The notes under the pieces were generated by a model, which was not told where the DNA came from, made no database searches, and saw only the letters and a program-made list of their open reading frames with translations. DNA of 64,000 nucleotides from Ramlibacter algicola (GTDB lineage Bacteria > Pseudomonadota > Gammaproteobacteria > Burkholderiales > Burkholderiaceae_C), in the NCBI RefSeq assembly GCF_016641735.1, contig NZ_JAEDAO010000001.1, positions 744,001 to 808,000 of the forward strand, given 5' to 3'. Within the stretch, counting starts at the first letter, position 1. Each line of letters opens with the position of its first letter. The translations under genes were made by a program, and so were the position numbers. Below, one piece after another: positions 16,190-24,360 of the stretch.

Positions 16190-17053
16190 TTGTTCCCACC
16201 ACTGGCCATCCGCACGCAGTACCTGCTGCCCAAGACCCTCCTCACCGTCGCCGCAGGCAAGCTGGCGGGCTGGCGCGGCGGCTCCGTCACGCACGCGATC
16301 ATCCGGCGCTTCGTCGCGCACTACGGCGTGAACATGGCCGAGGCGGCCGAACCGCGCATCGAGAGCTATCCGACCTTCAACGAGTTCTTCACCCGGCCCT
16401 TGCGCGAAGGCGCCCGGCCCCTCGCGGACGCCGACCTCGTGTGCCCGGTGGACGCGGCGATCAGCCAGTTCGGGCCGATCGAGCACGACCAGATCTTCCA
16501 GGCCAAGGGCCACAGTTATTCGACGACGGCGCTGCTCGCGGGCGACGCGGACCTGGCGCGCCGGTTCGACCACGGCCACTTCGCGACGCTGTACCTCGCG
16601 CCCAAGGACTACCACCGCATCCACATGCCCTGCGAGGGCCGCCTGCGCCGCATGGTCTACGTGCCGGGCGAGCTGTTCTCGGTCAACCCGCTGACGGCGC
16701 GCCACGTGCCGGGCCTGTTCGCGCGCAACGAACGCGTCGTGTGCGTGTTCGACACGGCGTTCGGCCCGTTCGTCAACGTGCTGGTCGGCGCGACGATCGT
16801 CGGCAGCATGGCCACCGTGTGGCACGGCGTAGTGAACCCGCCGCGCCCGGGCGAAGTGCGCAGCTGGGACTACGCGGACCGCGAGATCGTGCTGCGCAAG
16901 GGCGAAGAGATGGGCCGCTTCCTGCTCGGCTCCACCGTCGTGATGCTGTTCCCGAAGGACGTCGTCACCTTCAACGCCGATTGGGCACCGACCAAGCCCG
17001 TGCGCCTCGGCGAGGCGATGGGCATGGTGGCCGGCGGCGCCAGCCCGCTCTAG
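16190..17053 (+). CDS. psd: phosphatidylserine decarboxylase proenzyme
   Basis: A 287-residue inner-membrane-associated enzyme converting phosphatidylserine to phosphatidylethanolamine. The C-terminal LGST motif (in [15 protein letters not shown]) is the self-cleavage site where Ser becomes the pyruvoyl cofactor. Upstream are [30 protein letters not shown] and the [13 protein letters not shown] catalytic region. The start is a TTG at 16190 (protein [14 protein letters not shown]); no ATG or GTG lies nearby in frame, and the length agrees with the family from this point. A TAGAAT sequence at 16161-16166 could be its -10 box, though that would leave a short leader. It is convergent with amn, three bases apart. 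Confidence 0.93.
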   Translation: MFPPLAIRTQYLLPKTLLTVAAGKLAGWRGGSVTHAIIRRFVAHYGVNMAEAAEPRIESYPTFNEFFTRPLREGARPLADADLVCPVDAAISQFGPIEHDQIFQAKGHSYSTTALLAGDADLARRFDHGHFATLYLAPKDYHRIHMPCEGRLRRMVYVPGELFSVNPLTARHVPGLFARNERVVCVFDTAFGPFVNVLVGATIVGSMATVWHGVVNPPRPGEVRSWDYADREIVLRKGEEMGRFLLGSTVVMLFPKDVVTFNADWAPTKPVRLGEAMGMVAGGASPL

Positions 17054-17056
17054 GCC

Positions 17057-18559
17057 TTACTGGAAGGCCACTTCGTCGAAGGCGCGCAGCTTGCGGCTGT
17101 GCAGCCGCTGGCTGCCGCCGGCGCGCAGGATCTCGATCGCGCGCATGCCGATGCGCAGGTGCTGGTCGACGCGCTCGCGGTAGAACTGGTTGGCCATGCC
17201 GGGCAGCTTGATCTCGCCGTGCAGCGGCTTGTCGCTCACGCACAGCAAGGTGCCGTAGGGCACGCGGAAGCGGAAGCCGTTGGCGGCGATGGTGGCGCTT
17301 TCCATGTCCAGGGCGACAGCGCGGCTCTGGCTGAAGCGGCGCTGCGGCTCGTTGCCCGGCAGCAGTTCCCAGTTGCGGTTGTCGGTGCTGGCGACGGTGC
17401 CGGTGCGCATGATGCGTTTGAGCTCGCCGTCGCGCATGCCGGTCACTTCGGCCACCGCCTTCTCCAGCGCGAGCTGGATTTCCGCCAGCGCGGGGATCGG
17501 CACCCACAGCGGCAGTTCCTCGTCCAGCACGTGGTCCTCGCGCATGTACGCATGCGCCAGCACGTAGTCCCCGAGTTGCTGGCTGCTGCGCAGGCCCGCG
17601 CAGTGCCCCAGCATCAGCCACGCATGCGGGCGCAGCACCGCGATGTGGTCGGTGATGGTCTTGGCATTGGCCGGCCCGACGCCGATGTTCACCATGGTGA
17701 TGCCGGTGTGGTCCGGGCGGATCAGGTGGTACGCCGGCATCTGCGGCAACCGCGGCGGCGGCAGTCCGCCCACCGGCGGCACGCCGGGCGTGTCGGCAGG
17801 CAGCCCCGCGCGGCGCGTCACCAGGTTGCCCGGCTCCACGAACGCCGTGTAGTCGCCATTCGCATCGGCCATCGCCTCGTGCCCGAGGCGCACGAATTCG
17901 TCGATGTAGAACTGGTAGTTGGTGAACAGGACGAAGTTCTGGAACCACTCGGGCGCCGTGCCGGTGTAGTGGCGCAGGCGGTGCAGCGAGTAGTCGACGC
18001 GCGAGGCGGTGAACAGCGACAGCGGCAGCGGATCGTCGGCGCCCCAGCGCGCCGTGCCGTTGGCGATGCCGTCGTCCATGCCGTGCAGGTCGGGCAGGTC
18101 GAACAGGTCGCGCAGCATCGCGCGCCGCTGCGGCGGCAACGTGCCTTCGATGTGGTCGTTCTCCGCGAACGAGAAGTGCACCGGGATCGGTTCGGCGCTC
18201 ACGCCCACTTCGAGGTCGACGCCGTGGCTTTGCCGCAGCAGCCGGAACTGTTCGAGGTAGTAGTTCGCGTAGAGATCGGGGCGCGTGAGCGTGGTCTCGA
18301 AGCAGCCGGAGCCCGCCACGAAACCGTAGCTCAGGCCCAGGTTCTCGAGCAGTTCCTGCGGCACCGCCGACTCGGTGCGGATGCGGACGTACGGATAGAA
18401 CGCCCGCACGTGGCCGGGCAGCGTCTCGCCCGCGACGAAGCGGTGCATGGCCCGGCGCAGGTGGTCGATCTGCCCGTTGTAGATGCTGCGCACCTGCTCG
18501 AGCGCGGCTTGCGGGTCGGTGTGGCGAGTGGGTTCGGAGGGCGGCGGCGTGAAGGCCAT
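17057..18559 (-). CDS. amn: AMP nucleosidase
   Basis: A 500-residue protein of normal length for Amn, which hydrolyses AMP to adenine and ribose 5-phosphate and helps set the adenylate pool. The N-terminal half is the Amn-specific regulatory domain (FYPYVRIRTESAVPQELLENLGLSYGFV, FSFAENDHIEG). The C-terminal half is a nucleoside phosphorylase/nucleosidase fold: ITMVNIGVGPANAKTITDHI, MLGHCAGLR, and ALDMESATIAANGFRFRVPYGTLLCVSD containing the ME purine-site motif. ATG 18559 gives the expected N-terminus. It is convergent with psd and divergent from the small gene at 18721. Confidence 0.95.
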   Translation of the reverse strand: MAFTPPPSEPTRHTDPQAALEQVRSIYNGQIDHLRRAMHRFVAGETLPGHVRAFYPYVRIRTESAVPQELLENLGLSYGFVAGSGCFETTLTRPDLYANYYLEQFRLLRQSHGVDLEVGVSAEPIPVHFSFAENDHIEGTLPPQRRAMLRDLFDLPDLHGMDDGIANGTARWGADDPLPLSLFTASRVDYSLHRLRHYTGTAPEWFQNFVLFTNYQFYIDEFVRLGHEAMADANGDYTAFVEPGNLVTRRAGLPADTPGVPPVGGLPPPRLPQMPAYHLIRPDHTGITMVNIGVGPANAKTITDHIAVLRPHAWLMLGHCAGLRSSQQLGDYVLAHAYMREDHVLDEELPLWVPIPALAEIQLALEKAVAEVTGMRDGELKRIMRTGTVASTDNRNWELLPGNEPQRRFSQSRAVALDMESATIAANGFRFRVPYGTLLCVSDKPLHGEIKLPGMANQFYRERVDQHLRIGMRAIEILRAGGSQRLHSRKLRAFDEVAFQ

Positions 18560-18631
18560 GGCGTGGATTGTGCAGCGCGCGCCGTCCGTGCCCGACCGCC
18601 TGCGCTACGGTGCGCCAGCGTCCTACAAAGC

Positions 18632-18654
18632 GTAACGAACTGACCTGACGTTAC
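18632..18654. repeat. inverted repeat GTAACG-N11-CGTTAC in the amn/small-gene divergent region
   Basis: GTAACG (18632-18637) and CGTTAC (18649-18654) are exact inverted repeats spaced by one helical turn plus a half-site, in the A+T-richer part of the divergent intergenic region. This is a candidate dimer-binding site for a regulator of the small gene at 18721 or of amn. Confidence 0.35.
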
Positions 18655-18720
18655 AAATTTGACCCAGCGGCGAGAGTTCATGGCGTTGACAACGAACCCA
18701 GAACTTCAGGAGTGAGACCC

Positions 18721-18984
18721 ATGACGACAGCAGCGTTCGCCTCGAATCCCTTCGCCCTCATGATGGATCCGGCGGCGGTGCGGGAGACGGTGGAAAAGTC
18801 CGAACAGCTCTCGAAGCTCTCGCAACGCCAATGCCACCCGCTGGACCGGGCCGTGATCCGCAGCGCCAGCGCCGAACTCGCCGCTTACGACTCCAAGATC
18901 GACCGCACCACCATCTACCTGCCTCCGGAAGAAGAGGCCAAACCGGCGCCGCTGACCCGCGCGTACGGCCGCTCGTACAACTGA
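18721..18984 (+). CDS. small conserved hypothetical protein, 87 aa
   Basis: ATG 18721 has an excellent AGGAG ribosome-binding site at 18708-18712; an in-frame GTG at 18712 would overlap that site and is rejected. The protein is acidic and soluble, with a helical middle (AVRETVEKSEQLSKLSQRQC) and the PPEEE segment near the end; no signal peptide, membrane span or known motif. A terminator (19019-19050) closes the unit. The strong translation signals suggest real, fairly high expression. I recall similar small proteins in Comamonadaceae genomes but know of no function. Confidence 0.7.
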   Translation: MTTAAFASNPFALMMDPAAVRETVEKSEQLSKLSQRQCHPLDRAVIRSASAELAAYDSKIDRTTIYLPPEEEAKPAPLTRAYGRSYN

Positions 18985-19018
18985 CAGGCAACGGCACGAA
19001 TCAGGGAGATTCGAACGG

Positions 19019-19050
19019 CGCCGGCACCCGCGAGGGTGGCCGGCGTTTTT
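19019..19050. terminator. intrinsic terminator after the small gene, facing gor
   Basis: CGCCGGC (19019-19025) pairs with GCCGGCG (19039-19045), with ACCC/GGGT extending the stem around a GCGA loop, followed by TTTTT (19046-19050). It ends the rightward small gene. The stem also lies just past the gor stop on the other strand, but without a T-run in that direction. Confidence 0.85.
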
Positions 19051-19062
19051 CATGGGCGGGCG

Positions 19063-20430
19063 TCAGCGCACCGGCTCGCGCAGGGTGACGAACTCCTCGG
19101 CGATCGTCGGGTGGATGCCCAGTGTGGAGTCGAACAGCGCCTTGGTGGCCCCCGCCCGCATCGCGACGGCGAAGCCCTGCACGATCTCGCCGGCGTCCGG
19201 TCCCACCATGTGCAGGCCCACCACGCGGTCGCTGTTGGCGTCGACCACCAGCTTCATCAGGCAGCGCTCCGGGTTCTCGGTGAGCGTGTGGCGCAAGGGC
19301 TTGAAGTCGGTCCGGAACACCGTGACCTTGCCGAACCGCTCGCGGGCCTGCCGCTCCGTCAGGCCCGCCGTCCCCACGTTCGGGTGCGTGAACACCGCGG
19401 TCGGGATGATCTCGTAATCCAGCACGCGCCGCCCTTCGCCGAACAGGTGGTCGACGACCGCCATCGCCTCGCCCAGCGCCACCGGCGTGAGCTGCACGCG
19501 CGCCGTGACGTCGCCCACCGCATGGATCGAGGGCACCGAGGTGCGGTAGTGGCGGTCGACGACGATCGCGCCGTTCCTGCCTTGCTCGACGCCGGCGTCC
19601 TCCAGCCCCAGGCCGCTGACGTTCGGCACGCGCCCGGTGGCGAACAGCACCGTGTCCGCCTGCAGCGTGGTGCCGTCCTGCAGCGCGACGTCGATGCCGC
19701 CCGCCCCGCGCGCGAGCGAGACCGCCTCCATGCCCAGGCGCAGGTCGATGCCCTCGCGCAGGAAGTGCGTGGCGACGAACTGGCGCACGTCGTCGTCGAA
19801 CCCGCGCAGCACCTGCTCGCCGCGGTACAGCAGGTGCACCTTCGCGCCCAGCGAGTGGAAGATCGAAGCGAACTCGCAGGCGATGTAGCCGCCGCCGACC
19901 ACCACCAGGCGGCGCGGGAACGGGTCCAGGTCGAACATCGCGTCGGAGCTCACGCCCAGTTCGGCGCCCGCGACCTCCGGCACCACCGGCGTGCCGCCGG
20001 TCGCCAGCAGGATATGGCGCGCCGTGAACGTCTCGAGGCCACCCGCGGACTGCACGTGCACCGTGTGCGCATCGGCCAGGCTCGCCCAGCCGCGCACCAC
20101 CTGCACGCCGGCGCCGAGCAGCAACTGCTCGTAGATGCCGTTGAGCCGCAGGATCTCGCGCGCGCGGTTGGCCTTCAGCACCGACCAGTCGAATCCAGGC
20201 GGCTTCAGTTGCCAGCCGAACCCGGCGGCGTCGCGCAGGTCGTGCGCGTAGTGGGCCGCATAGCTATAAAGCTTCTTCGGGATGCAGCCGACATTGACGC
20301 AGGTGCCGCCAAGCGCGGCCGCCTCGGCGAGCGCGACGCGGGCACCGCGCTGCGCGGCCCAGCGCGCGGCACGCACGCCGCCGCTGCCGCCGCCGATGAC
20401 GAAGAGGTCGAACTGGTGGGGATGGCTCAC
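19063..20430 (-). CDS. gor: glutathione-disulfide reductase
   Basis: A 455-residue FAD/NADPH flavoprotein that regenerates reduced glutathione in the cytosol. Visible landmarks: FAD site VIGGGSGGVRAARWAA, redox-active GGTCVNVGCIPKK (Cys44 and Cys49), NADPH site VVVGGGYIACEFASIFHSLG followed by an Arg-containing LLYRGE that favours NADPH, second FAD site HAVGDVT, and C-terminal GIHPTIAEEF with the proton-relay His/Glu. Length is right for gorA. It is transcribed away from the MlaE-like operon, separated by about 63 bases. It works with glutathione-dependent peroxide defence and can reduce glutaredoxin used by the RNR encoded nearby. Confidence 0.95.
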   Translation of the reverse strand: MSHPHQFDLFVIGGGSGGVRAARWAAQRGARVALAEAAALGGTCVNVGCIPKKLYSYAAHYAHDLRDAAGFGWQLKPPGFDWSVLKANRAREILRLNGIYEQLLLGAGVQVVRGWASLADAHTVHVQSAGGLETFTARHILLATGGTPVVPEVAGAELGVSSDAMFDLDPFPRRLVVVGGGYIACEFASIFHSLGAKVHLLYRGEQVLRGFDDDVRQFVATHFLREGIDLRLGMEAVSLARGAGGIDVALQDGTTLQADTVLFATGRVPNVSGLGLEDAGVEQGRNGAIVVDRHYRTSVPSIHAVGDVTARVQLTPVALGEAMAVVDHLFGEGRRVLDYEIIPTAVFTHPNVGTAGLTERQARERFGKVTVFRTDFKPLRHTLTENPERCLMKLVVDANSDRVVGLHMVGPDAGEIVQGFAVAMRAGATKALFDSTLGIHPTIAEEFVTLREPVR

Positions 20431-20493
20431 TTCCGTCTCCTAGCTGCCGATGGGTCGCGCGCGGGCGCGAACTCTTGCAGCCGCGCCGCTATC

Positions 20494-21306
20494 ATGCGCC
20501 GCATGTCGACGGCACCGCTCCGCCAGCCGCCCCCGCAAGCCGGCCTCCTGCTCTTGCAGTGGTGCCGGCAGGCGTGGAGCCGGCTGCAGTTCGGTTTCAT
20601 CGTCGCGGTGCTCGCGCTCACGCCTTCGAGCTGGGGGCACCGGTCCATGCGCGCCGCGCTCGCGCGCCATGCCTGGCTGGACACGGCGCCGATCCTTCCC
20701 GGCTTCACCCTGCTGGCGGCGCTGCTGACGCTGGTCATCACCCGCATCGTGGTCGTCACCGCCCAGAGCTACGGCCTGTCGCAGTACGCCCTGGAAATGG
20801 TCGTTCGTGTGCTCGTGCTGGAGCTGATCCCGCTGACGGCCGCACTGTTCGTCGCGCTGCGCTGCACGATCCCGAACGGCGCCGCGCTGGCGGAGATGCG
20901 GCTGCGGGGCCACTTCCGCGCGATGGAGGCGCAGGGGCGCGATCCGGTCGTCGAGGAGGTGCTGCCGCGGGTGCTGGCGGGCGTGTTCGCCACCATCACG
21001 CTGGCGGCGCTCAGCTGCATTGTCGCGACGACGCTCGCGTATCTCGCGGTGTATGGCGCGCGGCTGGCCGGGCTGCCCGCGTACACGCGCATGTTCGGCC
21101 ACGTGTTCACGCCGTCCGTGTCGCTGATCTTCGTGCTGAAGACGCTGCTGTTCAGTGCCGCCGTCGCCTTCATCCCGATGGTGTCGGGCATGCAGCAAAC
21201 GGGCCCGCACGCGTCGCGCGAGCACGCGGCGCTGCAGGGCCTGGTGCGCATGTTCGCGGTGCTGCTGTTGCTGGAGGGCCTGTCACTGGTGGGCAATTAC
21301 TACTGA
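20494..21306 (+). CDS. MlaE-family ABC transporter permease
   Basis: A 270-residue inner-membrane protein (alternative ATG 20503) with five or six hydrophobic segments, of MlaE (PF02405-like) length. The region MVVRVLVLELIPLTAALFVALRC is recognisable as the MlaE coupling-helix area, where family members normally have an EL-P-LTALLVAGR-type segment. The following NGAALAEMRLRGHFRAMEAQGRDPVVEEVLPRVL matches AELGTMR...EALE...D. It is overlapped by the MCE-domain gene (TGATG), so the proteins form one phospholipid-transport-type complex. No ATP-binding subunit gene is next to it, which is unusual. Confidence 0.75.
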   Translation: MRRMSTAPLRQPPPQAGLLLLQWCRQAWSRLQFGFIVAVLALTPSSWGHRSMRAALARHAWLDTAPILPGFTLLAALLTLVITRIVVVTAQSYGLSQYALEMVVRVLVLELIPLTAALFVALRCTIPNGAALAEMRLRGHFRAMEAQGRDPVVEEVLPRVLAGVFATITLAALSCIVATTLAYLAVYGARLAGLPAYTRMFGHVFTPSVSLIFVLKTLLFSAAVAFIPMVSGMQQTGPHASREHAALQGLVRMFAVLLLLEGLSLVGNYY

Positions 21307-22283
21307 TGGAGCGCGAAACGCCCCTGCAGGATTCGGAACCCGGTGGCGCAGCCCCGGTGCGCAACCTCGCGCTCAAGGCGCGGCTGCTGCTCGCCTTCAC
21401 CGTCGTGCTGATCGGCGCGTCGGTGCTGTACCTGCTGTACGCGAGAGGCGCCTTCGAGGCCACGCAGCGCCTGGTGCTGACCACCGACAACGCCGAGGGC
21501 GTGTACGTCGGCATGGACCTGACCTTCTCCGGCTTCCCGATCGGGCGCGTGCGCCAGCTGGAGCTGGACCCGAAGGGCGACGCCCGGCTGCTGATCGACG
21601 TCGCGAGCAAGGATGCGCACTGGCTGCGCACCAGCAGCGTGTTCACGCTCGAGCGCGGCCTGGTCGGCGCGCCGGCCCTGCGTGCGTTCACCGGCATGCT
21701 GACCGATCCGCTGCTGGCCGACGGCGCCGAGCGCCAGGTATTGCGCGGCGACGCCAGCGCCGAGATCCCGCGCGTCGTCACGGCTGCACGGGAGATGCTG
21801 GAGAACATCACGCAGATCACGGCGCAGGACGCGGCGCTGCGCAACAGCCTGGCCAACGTGCAGGCGGTGACGGACAGGCTGAAGGGCCCGCAAGGTGTGC
21901 TGGGCGTGCTGCTGGGCAACGACCAGGACGCCAAGCGCCTGCTCGCGACCCTCGACCGCACCAATGCGCTGCTGGCGCGCCTGGAATCGGTGGCCTCGCA
22001 CGCCGACACCCAGGTGTTCGGCCCCGACGGCCTGGTGCGCGATGCGCGCGGCACCGTCAACCAGCTCAATGGCCTGCTGGCCGACACGCGCGGCAGCCTG
22101 AAGAAGCTGGACGCGGTGCTCGTCGAGGCGCAGGGCGTCGGCTCCAACGTCAAGACGGCGACCGAGGACCTGGGCGCGCTGCGCGGCGAGGTCGAGGCCA
22201 ACCTGCGCAAGATCGACGCGCTGATCAACGAGATCAACCGCAAGTGGCCGTTCGCGCGCGACACCGAGGTGAAGGTGCCATGA
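21306..22283 (+). CDS. MCE/MlaD-family substrate-binding protein
   Basis: A 325-residue protein with an N-terminal membrane anchor (LLLAFTVVLIGASVLYLLYA, about residues 26-45) and a periplasmic MCE domain (LTTDNAEGVYVGMDLTFSGFPIGRVRQLELD, with VGMDLTFSGFPIGRV as the MCE core). The C-terminal half (about residues 155-310) is a long helical/coiled region rich in Leu, Asn and Asp. MCE proteins form hexameric rings that pass lipids between inner and outer membranes. The start overlaps the permease stop (TGATG) and its stop overlaps the next lipoprotein start (ATGA), showing tight translational coupling. Confidence 0.85.
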   Translation: MERETPLQDSEPGGAAPVRNLALKARLLLAFTVVLIGASVLYLLYARGAFEATQRLVLTTDNAEGVYVGMDLTFSGFPIGRVRQLELDPKGDARLLIDVASKDAHWLRTSSVFTLERGLVGAPALRAFTGMLTDPLLADGAERQVLRGDASAEIPRVVTAAREMLENITQITAQDAALRNSLANVQAVTDRLKGPQGVLGVLLGNDQDAKRLLATLDRTNALLARLESVASHADTQVFGPDGLVRDARGTVNQLNGLLADTRGSLKKLDAVLVEAQGVGSNVKTATEDLGALRGEVEANLRKIDALINEINRKWPFARDTEVKVP

Positions 22284-22921
22284 GGGCCTGGGTGGCGGCG
22301 TTCGCCGTGCTGCTGGCGGGCTGCGGCAACAAGCCCGTCGCGCCCGACTGGCAGGTCGAGGCGCACGGCGCGCTCGAGCGCTACGAGCAGGCGTACCTCG
22401 CGGGTGCTTCGCGCGCTGCGGACGCGGAATTCAGGCGCGCGCGCGATGCGCTGGCCGCCACCGGCCAGCCGACGCTGGTCGCGCGGGCGGAACTCACGCG
22501 CTGCGCGCTGCAGGTCGCCACGCTCGCGTTCGAGCCGTGCACGGGGTTCGAGCCGCTGCAGGCCGACGCCGCGGCGCCCGAGCGCGCGTACGCCGCCTAC
22601 CTGGCCGGGCAGCAGGCGCCGGCCGACCAACTGCCCGCGCACCATCGTGCGGTGGCCGCGCGCGGCGATGCTGCGGCCGTCGCCGAGATCGCCGATCCGC
22701 TCGCGCGGCTGGTGGCGGCCGGTGTCGTCATGCGCAGCGGCCGTGGCACGCCGCAGTTGCTGCAGGTGGCGGCGGACACTGCGTCGGCGCAGGGCTGGCG
22801 ACGGGCGCTGCTCGCGTGGCTCGGCGCGCAGCTGAAGCTGGCCGAGCAGGCGGGCGACACGGAGGGAGCGTTGCGCCTGCGCCGCCGCATCGCGCTCGCT
22901 TCCGACGGCGCCACGCGCTAG
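22280..22921 (+). CDS. putative lipoprotein of the Mla-like operon
   Basis: A 213-residue protein beginning with a lipoprotein signal: MRAWVAAFAVLLAGCGNKP, lipobox LAGC. The mature part is Ala-rich and predicted helical (ALERYEQAYLAGASRAADAEFRRARDALAA), possibly a TPR-like helical array. It is the third gene of a coupled permease-MCE-lipoprotein set (ATGA overlap). Outer-membrane lipoproteins commonly accompany MCE transporters, but this does not resemble PqiC closely and is unassigned. Its stop codon shares a CTAG palindrome with the stop of the convergent AlkB-like gene. Confidence 0.65.
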   Translation: MRAWVAAFAVLLAGCGNKPVAPDWQVEAHGALERYEQAYLAGASRAADAEFRRARDALAATGQPTLVARAELTRCALQVATLAFEPCTGFEPLQADAAAPERAYAAYLAGQQAPADQLPAHHRAVAARGDAAAVAEIADPLARLVAAGVVMRSGRGTPQLLQVAADTASAQGWRRALLAWLGAQLKLAEQAGDTEGALRLRRRIALASDGATR

Positions 22922-23511
22922 CGCCGGCGCGAGGGCGTGCGCAGCGTGATCGAGTAACGCAAGGCCTTGGTCGGCGACACGCTGTGCTGCCAGGCCCAGC
23001 GCGCGGGGCCGCGCAGCAGGTAGATCGAGCGCGGCACCACCACCAGCTTCATCACCTCGGCGCGCGATGCGGGTTGGCGTGGCGGATACGGGCGGAACCG
23101 CATCACCGCGTCCGCGAGCAGCGAGATGCCCACCACGTCCTCGAAATCCGGCACGTCGCGGTGCCAGCCGAGCGGCGTGCCGGGCCGGTACTCCGCGACC
23201 AGCGCCTGCGTGAAATCGTCCGCCGACAGCCCGGCCCAGCGTGCGGCCCTTTCACGCAAGGGGCGCAGCCAGCCGGGCAACGGCGGTGCGTCGTGCAGCC
23301 GTTGCGCGCTGAAGTCGTACTGCCCGCCGTAGCTCACGACGCGGCGCAGCGCCGTGAAGCCCTGGTACTGCATGGGCGCGAGCGGCAGCGCCTCGATCTC
23401 GCGCAGCAGCGCCTGCTCTTCGCCCGGGTCCAGGAAGCCTTCCTCGTAGCGCATGCCCTCGGGCAGCGCGGGAGGCGGCGCGCCGAATAGGTCGGGCTGC
23501 AGGGTGGGCAT
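22918..23511 (-). CDS. AlkB-like 2-oxoglutarate/Fe(II) dioxygenase
   Basis: A 197-residue protein with the Fe(II)/2-oxoglutarate facial triad: His117 and Asp119 in LGWHRDVPDFEDVVGIS, His176 in WAWQHSV, and Arg185 in the RYSITLR 2-oxoglutarate clamp. This is the AlkB homologue pattern (ABH-like), whose members repair alkylated bases by oxidative demethylation or modify RNA/protein. The N-terminus lacks the exact E. coli AlkB substrate lid, so it may be closer to the ALKBH-type subgroup. It is monocistronic, convergent with the Mla-like operon. Confidence 0.8.
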   Translation of the reverse strand: MPTLQPDLFGAPPPALPEGMRYEEGFLDPGEEQALLREIEALPLAPMQYQGFTALRRVVSYGGQYDFSAQRLHDAPPLPGWLRPLRERAARWAGLSADDFTQALVAEYRPGTPLGWHRDVPDFEDVVGISLLADAVMRFRPYPPRQPASRAEVMKLVVVPRSIYLLRGPARWAWQHSVSPTKALRYSITLRTPSRRR

Positions 23512-23564
23512 GCCGGCAGTGTGGACGCACCGGTGTGGCGCGCGTGCAGGACGGCGCCGGAATG

Positions 23565-23587
23565 AAAAACGCCGGGCGAACCCGGCG
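23565..23587 (-). terminator. intrinsic terminator after the histone H1-like gene
   Basis: Read on the minus strand, CGCCGGG-TTCG-CCCGGCG (stem 23570-23576 with 23581-23587) is followed by TTTTT (plus-strand A's 23565-23569). The TTCG loop on a C-G closing stem is an especially stable tetraloop. It lies 53 bases beyond the histone-like stop codon. Confidence 0.9.
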
Positions 23588-23640
23588 TTTGAACTTCAAC
23601 CGCCACCGGAGCGGGCGCGAACGCCCGTCCGGTGCGCTCC

Positions 23641-24168
23641 TCAGGGCTTGGAAGCCGTGGGGAAGGGCCAGGCGGCCTGCGGGTTCAGCGTGGTCTGCGC
23701 AGCCGGAGCGGCCGCGGCAGCGGGCGCTGCAGCCGGCTTGGCAGCAGGCGCTTTCGCGGCCTTTTTCGCAGGCGCTTTCTTCGCAGCCTTCTTCGCAGGC
23801 GCTTTCGCGGCCTTCTTCGCAGGGGCCTTTCGCGCAGCCTTCTTTTTCGCAGGCGCCTTCTTGGCAGCCTTCTTGGCGGTGGTCTTCTTCGCGGCGCGCT
23901 TGGCGGTGGTCTTCTTGGCCGTCGCCTTCTTCGCGGTGGTCTTCTTCGCCGCCGTCTTCTTCGCCGTGGTCTTCTTGGCAGCGGCCTTGCGGGCCGGTGC
24001 CTTCTTCGCCGCGACCTTGCGCGCCGGGGCCTTCTTGGCCGCCGCCTTCTTGGCCGGAGCCTTCTTGGCGGTGGTCTTGCGGGCCGTGGCCTTCTTCGCC
24101 GGCGCCTTCTTGGCGGCCGACTTGCGCGCGGTGGATTTCTTCGCGGCGGCTTTCTTCGCAGTTGCCAT
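23641..24168 (-). CDS. histone H1-like Lys/Ala-rich nucleoid protein
   Basis: A 175-residue, extremely basic, low-complexity protein made of repeats of the [14 protein letters not shown] type, ending in an Ala/Pro-rich tail. This is the H1-like (AlgP/HC2-type) C-terminal-domain composition found in many Burkholderiales, which binds DNA non-specifically and compacts it. ATG 24168 (MATAKK) has AGGAG seven bases upstream; an in-frame ATG at 24174 is too close to that site. The repetitive codons make length polymorphism by slippage likely. It lies downstream of nrdA-nrdB on the same strand but has its own leader and terminator. Confidence 0.9.
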   Translation of the reverse strand: MATAKKAAAKKSTARKSAAKKAPAKKATARKTTAKKAPAKKAAAKKAPARKVAAKKAPARKAAAKKTTAKKTAAKKTTAKKATAKKTTAKRAAKKTTAKKAAKKAPAKKKAARKAPAKKAAKAPAKKAAKKAPAKKAAKAPAAKPAAAPAAAAAPAAQTTLNPQAAWPFPTASKP

Positions 24169-24286
24169 TTCCATTCTCCTGTTCAAGTTGACATCAACAT
24201 CAACGAAAGAAGCACTGGCAGCCTTGTTGGTGGCTGGCCAGCGATCCATGGGGTTGGGCCTGGGCCCAGCGCCATGAACACCGTGA

Positions 24287-24327
24287 CCCGCACGGCGCCG
24301 GCTCTTGTGGCCGGTCGCCGGTGCGGG
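24287..24327 (-). terminator. strong imperfect hairpin between nrdB and the histone-like gene
   Basis: Plus-strand CCCGCACGGCGCCGGC (24287-24302) pairs with GCCGGTCGCCGGTGCGGG (24310-24327) around a short loop, with two single-base bulges. It lies 34 bases past the nrdB stop. There is no T-run after it in the nrdB direction, so it is a candidate transcript-end/processing stem rather than a clean terminator. The remaining bases up to 24175 form the histone gene leader. Confidence 0.4.
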
Positions 24328-24360
24328 CGAATCTCAAAAAACCAAACTACGCAGTTGCCT

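Noticed and set aside
15192..16202. Longer start for the ABC ATPase at 16202
   Set aside because: It would add an Arg/Gly-rich tail and overlap the start of the divergent psd gene; GTG 16121 gives the normal ABC N-terminus.
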